NCBI RefSeq assembly: GCF_039812505.1
Contig: NZ_JBDIAQ010000088.1
Location: 1 to 14,476 of the forward strand
DNA from: Intrasporangium_A sp039812505
GTDB lineage: Bacteria; Actinomycetota; Actinomycetes; Actinomycetales; Dermatophilaceae
DNA: 14,476 nucleotides
Reading direction: 5' to 3'
Both the position numbers and the translations under genes were made by a program. Numbering within the stretch: position 1 is the stretch's first letter; each line of letters opens with the position of its first letter. The notes under the pieces are model-generated. The model was not told the DNA's origin. It searched no databases and saw nothing but the letters and a program-made list of their open reading frames with translations. Below, one piece after another: positions 6,350-13,137 of the stretch.

Positions 6350-7191
6350 CGCGTCGGGTGGGCGGGGGGCCGGCCCCAGCGGTCGACACGGCGCAGGAGC
6401 GGCTGCCGGTCGATGACCGCGGAGAAGCTGACCCGTTCCGAGGCGAGGGTCAGGGCAGTGAGGGCCGCTAGCGCGATGCAGCGCCCGAGCAGGCCGGTGC
6501 GCTCGACACCGGCCAGCCCGAGCAACGCGCCCGCGGCGTTGGCGCCGGTGTCGCCGAGCATCGCGCGGGCCGCGAGGTCGTCTGTGATGACGCCGAGTGT
6601 GGCCCCTGCCGTCCCCGCGGCCACGGGGCTGGTGACCGCGAGGGGTGCGGCGATGGCGAGGGTGACCTTCAGCGCGCGCCCCGGTCGTAGGTCGAGCAGG
6701 TTGACCAGGTTGGCCGCGCCCGCGACGACACCGCCGCCGACCAGCGTGCCGACCAGCCGTCGGGCCGGGGCGGCGTGGGCGTGGCCGCGGTCGGCGTGGT
6801 CGGCCATGGTCACGACCGCGACGCCGGCGGCGACGAGCCCGACGAGCTTGACCGTCCCCGTCGTCACCTCGCCGCGCCGCAGGGCCGCGAGGTGCCCCCG
6901 CAGCCCGGTGCTCGCCCGCGAGCCGGACAGGTCGTCGAGCAGGCCCAGTCCGGCAGCCGCCACGGCGAGGGCCGCGGCCCGGCCGCGGCCGCGTGACCCG
7001 GGCAGGGCGAGCCCGGAGAGGGCGCCGAGCACCCAGGCCGGGCCTTCGAGCAGGGTGACCGGGTCGCCGGCGTGGTTGGTGCGCAGCCAGGGCCGACGCC
7101 ACGGCTCGGGCAGCCGGTCGGTGAGCCGCAGCGCCGTCGCGGCGGCTGCGGCGGCGAGCAGCACCCGGGTGCCGGCCCGAGGCATGCTCAC
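6346..7191 (-). CDS. small MraY/WecA-like polyprenyl-phosphate phosphosugar transferase
   Basis: 281-aa membrane protein resembling the GT4/MraY/WecA phosphotransferase family, which moves a phospho-sugar from UDP-sugar to undecaprenyl phosphate. Signature elements occur in family order: RTNHAGDPVTLLEG (37-50), the acidic pair D86-D87 in GLLDDLSG, TTGTVKLVG (110-118) with its Lys, NLVNLLDLRPGRALK (161-175) corresponding to the NxxNxxDG region, and MLGDTGANAAGALLG (211-225) corresponding to the (F/M)xGDxG motif. Alternating hydrophobic stretches suggest about 8 membrane segments. It is shorter than typical MraY (about 360 aa), and the His-rich cytoplasmic loop of true MraY is not evident. The best reading is therefore a family relative, not the cell's main MraY. 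The GTG at 7191 overlaps the mctB stop by four bases; ATG at 7185 is an alternative start. Donor sugar unknown; catalytic competence inferred. Confidence 0.82.
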   Translation of the reverse strand: MSMPRAGTRVLLAAAAAATALRLTDRLPEPWRRPWLRTNHAGDPVTLLEGPAWVLGALSGLALPGSRGRGRAAALAVAAAGLGLLDDLSGSRASTGLRGHLAALRRGEVTTGTVKLVGLVAAGVAVVTMADHADRGHAHAAPARRLVGTLVGGGVVAGAANLVNLLDLRPGRALKVTLAIAAPLAVTSPVAAGTAGATLGVITDDLAARAMLGDTGANAAGALLGLAGVERTGLLGRCIALAALTALTLASERVSFSAVIDRQPLLRRVDRWGRPPAHPTR

Positions 7192-8132
7192 GGGCCCACC
7201 TTGGGCAGTACGGCGTCCGCCCCGGCCGCCGTGCCGTAGTGCCCGATCTGGTGGTCGAGCTGGGCCTGGACGGCGAGCACGACGACCGTCGGCCCGCGGC
7301 CCAGGCCGGCGTGGTCCACCGTCGAGATGGCCGTCTTGGTGCGTGACTCGGACCGGATGGCGCTCACCGCATCCGTCGTCACCTGCTGGCCCGTCGGCGG
7401 TGCCGGGGCCCCGCCGATGACGACGGTGGCTCGCGAGCCACCCTCGAGCTGCAGCGCCAGGGCCCGGACCTGCTCGGATCGCGCGTCGACCTGCGCCTGG
7501 GTCGCGGTGTACTCCCCCGAGACGAGCACCGCGACGTCGCCCGGCGTGAGCCGTGGCACGCTGCTGTCGAGCAGCCCGGCGTCGGCGAGCGCGTCCAGTG
7601 CCTTCGTGCGCTCCGGCGTCGCCTCGACCGGCAGCTCGCTCACCGTGAGCCGCCCCAGGACCTCGCGCAGCAGCGTGTCGCCCGTCGCGGTCGTGGTGAG
7701 GCCGAGCTGGTCGGCGGCCTTGGCGGCGGCAGCGGTGCGGGCGCCGGCCTTGTCGGGGTCGAACCAGTCGGGCGAGAGCGTCACGGTGCCGTGGGTCTTG
7801 GCGCCGGACTCGGCCAGCGCGGCGGTCGTCGCGTCGACCAGCTTGCTGTCGGCCCCCGGCAGCACGACGAGCACGACGCCGTGCCCGGTCAGCCGGCCCG
7901 AGACGACCAGCGGCCCGATCGCGGTCCCGTACTGTTCGGCGGCCGCCAGCTGCCGCTGGCTCTCGCCCAGCCTGGTGTTGAGGTCCTGCTTCTCGCTCCG
8001 CAGGGCGGTGACCTGGTCGCCGAGGGTGCTGCCGAGGTTCGACTGGAGCGGCCCGGCGCCGAGCACGATGCCGACGGCCAGGGCGAGGAAGATCGAGATG
8101 ATCGAGACGAGGTGGTAGCGGAAGTCGATCAC
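7188..8132 (-). CDS. steB: SteB/MctB family membrane-anchored protein
   Basis: 314-aa protein starting VIDFRYHLVSIISIFLALAVGIVLGAG. This is a single N-terminal membrane segment (about 8-27), followed by a coiled-coil-prone stretch (about 38-66, heptad-like QVTALRSEKQDLNTRLGE) and a large C-terminal domain outside the cytoplasm. The M. tuberculosis homologue (MctB, Rv1698, 314 aa) is linked to copper resistance as an outer-membrane channel. The corynebacterial homologue SteB partners SteA at the division site in septal wall assembly. For a Micrococcales-type cell without a mycomembrane, the divisome role is the more plausible; this is inference. No Cys- or Met-rich copper motif is visible. The GTG start at 8132 overlaps the steA stop (GTGA) and its own stop overlaps the MraY-like start (GTGA), so three envelope genes are translationally chained. 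Confidence 0.9.
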   Translation of the reverse strand: MIDFRYHLVSIISIFLALAVGIVLGAGPLQSNLGSTLGDQVTALRSEKQDLNTRLGESQRQLAAAEQYGTAIGPLVVSGRLTGHGVVLVVLPGADSKLVDATTAALAESGAKTHGTVTLSPDWFDPDKAGARTAAAAKAADQLGLTTTATGDTLLREVLGRLTVSELPVEATPERTKALDALADAGLLDSSVPRLTPGDVAVLVSGEYTATQAQVDARSEQVRALALQLEGGSRATVVIGGAPAPPTGQQVTTDAVSAIRSESRTKTAISTVDHAGLGRGPTVVVLAVQAQLDHQIGHYGTAAGADAVLPKVGP

Positions 8133-9310
8133 GTGAAGATCCCGACGACGGCCGAGCGGAGGTCGTCCCACCGCGCGGCGATGACCTGCAGCCAGGCCTG
8201 GCCCGTAGGGGTCGAGGCGATCGCCGCGAACAGCGCCAGCAGGCCCACCGCGACGAGGGCCACGAGCATGACGCCCGAGATCCGGGCCCGGTAGAGCCGG
8301 CTGACCCCCTTGGCGTCGACGAGCTTGCCGCCGACCCGCAGCCTGGTCAGGAAGGTGCTCGCCTGTCCGTCGCGACCCTTGTCCAGGAACTCGACCAGGG
8401 TGACGTGGGTGCCTACGGCGACTATCAGCTCGGCCCCGCAGTCGTCGGCGAGCAGCATCGCGACGTCCTCGCTGGTCCCGGCCGCGGGGAAGACGACCGC
8501 GTCGAGGCCAAGCTGCTCGATCCGGCCCAGGCCGGGCGCCCGGCCGTCGCGGTAGGCGTGCACCACGAGCTCGGCGCCCGACCGGAGCGCGCCGTCCGAG
8601 ACCGAGTCCATGTCACCGACGATCAGGTCGGGCCGATATCCCGCCTCGATGATCGCGTCGGCACCGCCGTCGACCCCGATCAGCACCGGGCGGTACTCCC
8701 GGATGTAGGGGCGCAGCGTCTCGAGGTCCTCCTTGTAGTGGTAGCCCCGCACCACGATGAGGCAGTGGCGCCCGTCGAGCCGGGTCGTGATGGGCGGGAC
8801 GCCGACGCCGTCGAGGAGCAGGCGACGCTCCTTGCGGACGTACTCCATCGTGTTCATCGCGAAGGCCTCGATCTGCTCGGCCAGGCCGGAGCGGGCCTGC
8901 TGCATCTTGGCGTGCACGGACTCCTCGTCGAGCACGTGGCCGGTGGCGACCCGGTGCTCGTGCTGCCAGAGGTCCGCGCCGTCGAGCCGGAGCGGCTGCC
9001 CGTCCCTGAGCGTCATGACCTCCGGGCCGGCCTCGTCGAGCAGGGGGATCCCCGCGGCCACGAGGATCTCGGGCCCCACGTTCGGGTAGCGCCCGGAGAT
9101 CGAGGTCGCGGCGTTGACGACCGCGGCCGGCCGGGCGGCGACGAGGGACTCGGCGCTGACCCGGTCGAGGTCGCGGTGGTCGATGACTGCGATGTCGCCC
9201 GGTCTCAGGCGTTTGGTGAGGTTCTTGGTCCGTCGGTCGACCCGCGCCGGTCCGGACACGCCGGGATGGGCGCCGGACGCGGGGCTGCGTCGACGGATGG
9301 AGATCGCCAT
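8129..9310 (-). CDS. steA: SteA, cytokinetic-ring protein with a thiamin-pyrophosphokinase-like domain
   Basis: 393 aa, the same length as the M. tuberculosis homologue Rv1697. The N-terminal part (about 27-180) has the conserved RRTKNLTKRLRPGDIAVIDH (26-45), NAATSISGRYPNVGPEIL (66-83) and AFAMNTMEYVRKERRLLLDG (149-168). A thiamin-pyrophosphokinase-like fold follows with GVDGGADAIIEAGYRPDLI (212-230) and VGDMDSVSD (231-239), then GTSEDVAMLL (278-287). A single hydrophobic segment near 347-366 anchors the C-terminus, and about 27 residues follow it. In Corynebacterium SteA works with SteB at the septum and affects cell separation; thiamin chemistry has not been the established role. The ATG at 9310 is in good context but with only a weak upstream ribosome binding site. 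It starts 69 bases after the recN stop and overlaps steB by four bases. Confidence 0.93.
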   Translation of the reverse strand: MAISIRRRSPASGAHPGVSGPARVDRRTKNLTKRLRPGDIAVIDHRDLDRVSAESLVAARPAAVVNAATSISGRYPNVGPEILVAAGIPLLDEAGPEVMTLRDGQPLRLDGADLWQHEHRVATGHVLDEESVHAKMQQARSGLAEQIEAFAMNTMEYVRKERRLLLDGVGVPPITTRLDGRHCLIVVRGYHYKEDLETLRPYIREYRPVLIGVDGGADAIIEAGYRPDLIVGDMDSVSDGALRSGAELVVHAYRDGRAPGLGRIEQLGLDAVVFPAAGTSEDVAMLLADDCGAELIVAVGTHVTLVEFLDKGRDGQASTFLTRLRVGGKLVDAKGVSRLYRARISGVMLVALVAVGLLALFAAIASTPTGQAWLQVIAARWDDLRSAVVGIFT

Positions 9311-9379
9311 GGTGTTCCCATCGTGCCATGGCAGGCCCCCTCGGCTGCACCCGCCGCCGGCCGTCCGGGCCGTTCCGGA

Positions 9380-11146
9380 TCAGCCGACGCGCCGCACCTT
9401 GGCCGATCCGGACCGCATGGCCGCCGTCTGGGCGAGCAGGTCCCGCGCATGGGCGAGGCCGGCGTCAGACTCGGAGTCGCCGCCCATCATCCGGGACAGC
9501 TCGGCGAGGCGCTCGTCACCCGCGACGCTGACGATGCTGCTCGTCGTGATCGCGCCGTCGTCGTCCTTGCGGACCACCAGGTGCCGGTCGGCGAACGCCG
9601 CGACCTGGGCGAGATGGGTCACCACGATGACCTGCGCCTGCTCGGCGAGCCGGGCGAGCCTGGCCCCGACGTCGAGGGCCGCCCGACCGCCCACGCCGGC
9701 GTCGACCTCGTCGAAGACGAACGTGGGCGGTCCTGTGGCGCCCGCGCCGACGACCTCGATCGCGAGCATGACACGCGCGAGCTCCCCGCCGGAGGCCGCC
9801 TTGGTGATGCTGCGCGCCGGTGCACCCGGGTTCGCGGCGAGCAGGATGTCGACCGCGTCGATGCCGTGACGGGACAGCCGGACCCGTTCGCCGGAGGGCA
9901 GCTCGAGACCGTCGGGGTCGGCACGGGTGGTTACCGCGACGACGACTTCGGCGCGTCTCATCGCGAGGTGGTGCAGCTCGTCGCCGAGCCGCACGCCGAG
10001 CCCCGCGGCCGCCTGCCGGCGCTTCCCCGACAGCCGCAGCGTCGCGTCGACCAGCTCGGACCGCAACGTCCGGGTCTGCTCGGTCAGGTGGGCCACCCGG
10101 TCGTCGGCCGTGGCGAGGTCGTCGAGCCGGGCCGCGGCCGCACGGGTCCAGTCCAGGACCTGCTCGACGGTGTCGCCGTACTTGCGGGTCAGGGTCGACA
10201 GGGCAGCCCGGCGCTGCTGCACCGCCACGAGCCGGTGCGGGTCGAGCTCGACGTCCGACAGGTAGCCGCGCAGGTCGCCGGCGAGGTCGGTCGTCAGGGC
10301 GGCGAGCTGTGCCAGGCGCTCGTCCAGGGAGCGCAGCAGCTCGTCGTGGCGCACCGCCGGACCCAGGGCGGCCCGGGCCCGGGCGACGAGGTCGATGACG
10401 CTGGGAGCCGGCTCGGCGGCATACTCGTCGCTGCTGAGGTGGCCCAGTGCCTCGGCCGCGGCCGCACGCAGGGTCTCGGCGTGCGTGAGCCGCTCGTCCT
10501 CGGCGCGCAGCGCCGACTCCTCTCCCGGCTGCGGGTCGAGCGCGGCGACCTCCTCGAGAGCGGCGGTGAGCGCGTCGATGTCACGGGCCCGCTCCCGAGC
10601 CAGGGCGACGAGCCGGTCGCGCTCGGTGGTGGCGGCACGCCACCGGTCGTGCAGAGCGGCGACGCGCTCGCTCAGCGCGACCAACGGCGCTCCCCCGAAG
10701 GCGTCGAGGATCTCCCGGTGCGCGTCGGCCCGCGTGAGGCGCCACTGGTCGGCCTGGCCGTGGAGGGCGACGAGGTGCTCCCCGAGCTCGGCCAGCAGCC
10801 CGACCGGGGCGGTGCGGCCACCGACGTGCGCCCTGGAGCGGCCGGTCGCCGCGATGGTCCGCGCGATCACCAGCTCACCGGCGTCGTGGTCCGCGCCGGC
10901 CTCGGCCGCGCGGGTCAGGGCCGGATGCCCGTCGGGCAGCTCGACCACGCCCTCGACGAACGCACTGGCCAGGCCGCCTCGCACGATCCCGGCGTCGGCC
11001 CGCTGCCCCAGCAGCAGGCCGAGGCCCGTGACGACCATTGTCTTGCCGGCCCCCGTCTCACCGGTCACGACGTTCAGGCCGGGGCTGAGGTCGAGCCGGG
11101 CCTCCTGGATGATCCCGATCCCGCGCAGGCGGATCTGGCTGAACAC
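9380..11146 (-). CDS. recN: DNA repair ATPase RecN
   Basis: 588-aa SMC-like ATPase that tethers DNA in double-strand-break repair. Walker A GETGAGKT is at 29-36. A long coiled-coil middle (about 155-360) carries Ala/Arg/Glu-rich heptads. The ABC signature SGGELARVMLAIEVV starts at 452, Walker B is FVFDEVDAGVGG (about 476-487), and the H-loop is VIVVTHLAQVAAFAD (about 507-521). The GTG at 11146 is preferred over the in-frame GTG at 11152. It gives the family start MFSQIRLRGIG, and TAGGGT lies exactly six bases upstream. The start at 11152 would add only two residues. A 37-base gap separates it from the NAD kinase stop. No LexA-type box is seen before the gene. Family assignment is certain. Confidence 0.96.
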   Translation of the reverse strand: MFSQIRLRGIGIIQEARLDLSPGLNVVTGETGAGKTMVVTGLGLLLGQRADAGIVRGGLASAFVEGVVELPDGHPALTRAAEAGADHDAGELVIARTIAATGRSRAHVGGRTAPVGLLAELGEHLVALHGQADQWRLTRADAHREILDAFGGAPLVALSERVAALHDRWRAATTERDRLVALARERARDIDALTAALEEVAALDPQPGEESALRAEDERLTHAETLRAAAAEALGHLSSDEYAAEPAPSVIDLVARARAALGPAVRHDELLRSLDERLAQLAALTTDLAGDLRGYLSDVELDPHRLVAVQQRRAALSTLTRKYGDTVEQVLDWTRAAAARLDDLATADDRVAHLTEQTRTLRSELVDATLRLSGKRRQAAAGLGVRLGDELHHLAMRRAEVVVAVTTRADPDGLELPSGERVRLSRHGIDAVDILLAANPGAPARSITKAASGGELARVMLAIEVVGAGATGPPTFVFDEVDAGVGGRAALDVGARLARLAEQAQVIVVTHLAQVAAFADRHLVVRKDDDGAITTSSIVSVAGDERLAELSRMMGGDSESDAGLAHARDLLAQTAAMRSGSAKVRRVG

Positions 11147-11152
11147 GGTCAC

Positions 11153-11158
11153 ACCCTA
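11153..11158 (-). promoter_or_regulatory. TANNNT element before recN, possible leaderless promoter or ribosome binding site
   Basis: TAGGGT on the minus strand, six bases before the GTG at 11146. The spacing is that of actinobacterial promoters whose transcripts start at the start codon. The same bases contain AGGG, which could serve as a ribosome binding site about seven bases before the same GTG. The sequence cannot separate these readings, but both favour the 11146 start. Confidence 0.4.
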
Positions 11159-11183
11159 CGGCGCGGCCGGTCCGGCAGCGGTG

Positions 11184-12098
11184 TCACCGACGGGGCCGCG
11201 AGCGTCCGCCGTTGCCACGCCACCCCTCGACGGCCAGGGTGAACTTCGCCACCAGCCGGTCGGTGAAGGGCGCGTCGTTCAGCCTTGCGAGCCGGATCGG
11301 GCGCCACCCCCGGCGGACCTCGATGCGGGCGCCCGGTGGCAGCTCGACGTGGCGGCGCCCGTCGCACCACATGACGCCGCTGCCCTCGCTCTCGGACTTG
11401 ATCTCGATCGCGACGTGGCTGTCCGGTCCGAGCACGAGCGGGCGGGCGAAGAGGGCGTGGGCCGAGTTCGGCACGAGCAGGAAGGCCTCGACCTGCGGCC
11501 AGACGACCGGGCCACCGGCGGAGAAGGCGTACGCGGTCGAGCCGGTGGGCGTGGACAGGATGACGCCGTCGCAGCCCCAGCTCGACAGCGGCCGGTGGTC
11601 GACCTCGATTACGACGTCGAGCATCCGCTCGCGCGCCGCCTTCTCGATGCTGACCTCGTTCAGCGCCCAGCTGCTGGCGACGAGGTCGCCGTCGTGGCGG
11701 ACGTCGACGTGCAGCGTCATCCGCTCGTCCACCGTGTAGGCCCTGGCGGCGATGTGCTCGACGGTCGCGACGAGGTCCTCACGGTCGGCCTCGGCGAGGA
11801 AGCCGACGTGGCCGAGGTTGACACCGAGCAGCGGGACGTCGAGCCGACGCGCGAACTCGGCCCCGCGCAGGATGGTGCCGTCACCACCGAGGACCACGAC
11901 CAGCTCGCAACCCTCCGCGACGTACTTCTCGCTCGGGACGTGGACCCGTGCGGACTCCTTCAGGTCGAGGGCCCGCGCCTCGTCGGCCTGTACGAGGACC
12001 TCGATGCCCAGGTCGGTCAGTCGCTCGACGACGTCCTTGGCGATCAGCAGCGCCTCGGGCCGTCTCGGGTGGGCCACGAGCAGGATGCGTCGCGTCAC
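11184..12098 (-). CDS. nadK: NAD kinase
   Basis: 304-aa cytoplasmic kinase that phosphorylates NAD to NADP (ATP or polyphosphate as donor in actinobacteria). The GGDG catalytic motif is at 71-74 in VVVLGGDGTILRGAE, with GVNLGHVGFLAE at 92-103. Asn147/Glu148 lie in ALNEVSIEK, and TGSTAYAFSAGGPVVWP (185-201) binds the nucleotide. The C-terminus contains KFTLAVEGWRG followed by a short Arg-rich tail (GGRSRPRR). The GTG at 12098 overlaps the tlyA stop (GTGA), so translation is probably coupled. Order tlyA-nadK-recN-steA-steB is the same as in M. tuberculosis. The length is normal for the family and no motif residue is missing. Confidence 0.97.
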   Translation of the reverse strand: MTRRILLVAHPRRPEALLIAKDVVERLTDLGIEVLVQADEARALDLKESARVHVPSEKYVAEGCELVVVLGGDGTILRGAEFARRLDVPLLGVNLGHVGFLAEADREDLVATVEHIAARAYTVDERMTLHVDVRHDGDLVASSWALNEVSIEKAARERMLDVVIEVDHRPLSSWGCDGVILSTPTGSTAYAFSAGGPVVWPQVEAFLLVPNSAHALFARPLVLGPDSHVAIEIKSESEGSGVMWCDGRRHVELPPGARIEVRRGWRPIRLARLNDAPFTDRLVAKFTLAVEGWRGNGGRSRPRR

Positions 12099-12958
12099 GT
12101 GTCTGCGCCCAGGTTCATGCGCTCCAGCATGTCATCCTCGCCGAGGCCGCCGTGGTCGGCGCGAGGGGTGAGCCACAGGAGGAACTCGCGGTTGCCCGCC
12201 ACGCCTCGGACCGGGCTCGGCGCGGCCCCCCGGACGACCAGGTCGAGCCCGGTCGCGAGCCGGTGGACGTCGCGCAGCACGCGACGGTGCTCCTGCGGTG
12301 AGGTCACGACACCACCGCGGCCGAGTCGCTCGCGTCCGACCTCGAACTGCGGCTTGACGAGGACGACCAGGTCGCCGTCGGCTGCCGTGAGGTCACGCAG
12401 GGGGCGCAGGGTGAGGCGGAGCGAGATGAAGCTGAGGTCGGCCACGACGAGGTCGAAGACCCCGCCGAGCTCCGCGGGCGTGACGTCCCGGATGTCCGTG
12501 CCCGGCAGGTCGGTGACCCGAGGGTCGCCGGCCAGCTCGGCGGCGAGCTGACCATGGCCGACATCGAGGGCCGTCACCGCCGCGGCCCCTGCGGCCAAGA
12601 GGACCTGGGTGAAGCCGCCCGTGCACGCCCCGGCATCGAGGCACCGCCGACCCAGCGGGTCGAGCACCCGTCGGCTCGGGTCGGCACCGGCCGGACCGGC
12701 GCCATCGGGTCCCCAGAGCTCGAGGGCGTGGTGCAGCTTCGCGGCAGCCCGGCCGACCCAGCGCGCCGGTGTCCGGGTCAGCACGATCAGGCTGCTGCTG
12801 GTGACGTGGGCGGCAGCCTTCGTCTGGAGCCGCCCGTCGACGAGCACGGCACCGCCTCCTACCAGCTCACGGGCCTGGCCTCTCGAGCGGGCCAGGCCAC
12901 GCGAGACGAGCTCGATGTCGAGCCGCCGGCTCGGGTCGTCCCGGTCGGCTGCGCTCAT
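12095..12958 (-). CDS. tlyA: TlyA family 16S/23S rRNA 2'-O-methyltransferase
   Basis: 287-aa enzyme; relatives 2'-O-methylate cytidines in 16S and 23S rRNA, and loss gives capreomycin/viomycin resistance in mycobacteria. An N-terminal S4 RNA-binding domain (about 12-60) has LVSRGLARSRGQARELVGGGAVLVDG. The interdomain linker follows with ARWVGRAAAKL (65-75). The Rossmann methyltransferase part has motif I CLDAGACTGGFTQVLL (106-121), LDVGHGQL (131-138), DLSFISL (174-180) and LVKPQFEVGR (200-209). Lys74, Asp174, Lys202 and Glu258 match a K-D-K-E catalytic tetrad. The ATG at 12958 overlaps the stop of the small upstream gene (ATGA); its own stop overlaps nadK (GTGA). No strong ribosome binding site is visible, so coupling probably drives initiation. 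Assignment firm; target bases inferred from the family. Confidence 0.95.
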   Translation of the reverse strand: MSAADRDDPSRRLDIELVSRGLARSRGQARELVGGGAVLVDGRLQTKAAAHVTSSSLIVLTRTPARWVGRAAAKLHHALELWGPDGAGPAGADPSRRVLDPLGRRCLDAGACTGGFTQVLLAAGAAAVTALDVGHGQLAAELAGDPRVTDLPGTDIRDVTPAELGGVFDLVVADLSFISLRLTLRPLRDLTAADGDLVVLVKPQFEVGRERLGRGGVVTSPQEHRRVLRDVHRLATGLDLVVRGAAPSPVRGVAGNREFLLWLTPRADHGGLGEDDMLERMNLGADT

Positions 12959-13137
12959 GCGCCGCCCAGGCCACCCAGCCGGCCCTGCAGGAGGCGATGC
13001 ACCGCCTCGCCGAGCTCTACGTGGCGGGCGAGCGGCTCGTCCTCAACCCGGCCCAGGGCCGCCAGGGCCGTGTCGATGTCGTCGTCACCGGTCACCGGGG
13101 CCCTTGACCCGGTCACCGCGGTCTCATCGTCACTCAT
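12955..13137 (-). CDS. 60-aa conserved-position protein of unknown function
   Basis: Starts MSDDETAVTGSRAPVTGDDD and contains IDTALAALGRVEDEPLARHV (21-40) followed by ELGEAVHRLLQGRLGGL. It has an acidic disordered N-terminus and one or two amphipathic helices with a Leu/Ala/Val face. No membrane segment, signal peptide or catalytic motif is present. Coding is supported by AAGGAG nine bases upstream of the ATG, the ATGA overlap with tlyA, the 8-base overlap with the TPR gene, and a similarly placed small gene (Rv1693) before tlyA in M. tuberculosis. A role near TlyA or ribosome function would be a guess from position; no function can be assigned. Confidence 0.75.
   Translation of the reverse strand: MSDDETAVTGSRAPVTGDDDIDTALAALGRVEDEPLARHVELGEAVHRLLQGRLGGLGGA

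Noticed and set aside
7188..8171. A longer steB starting at the upstream in-frame codon near 8171.
   Set aside because: It would add 13 Arg-rich residues overlapping steA; the GTG at 8132 gives the conserved IDFRYHLVS start, the 314-aa family length and a GTGA junction.
9305..9332. Two CCATGG copies around the steA start as a regulatory inverted repeat.
   Set aside because: Six-base arms that are themselves palindromic are weak evidence; no partner features seen.
11153..11183. A LexA/SOS box upstream of recN.
   Set aside because: No GAAC-N4-GTTC-like sequence is present in the gap before recN.
8405..11242. A plus-strand open frame of about 945 codons opposite recN and steA.
   Set aside because: It is antisense to two certain genes, its protein is a low-complexity Arg/Gly/Val/Asp mixture without any domain, and long antisense frames are expected at this GC content.
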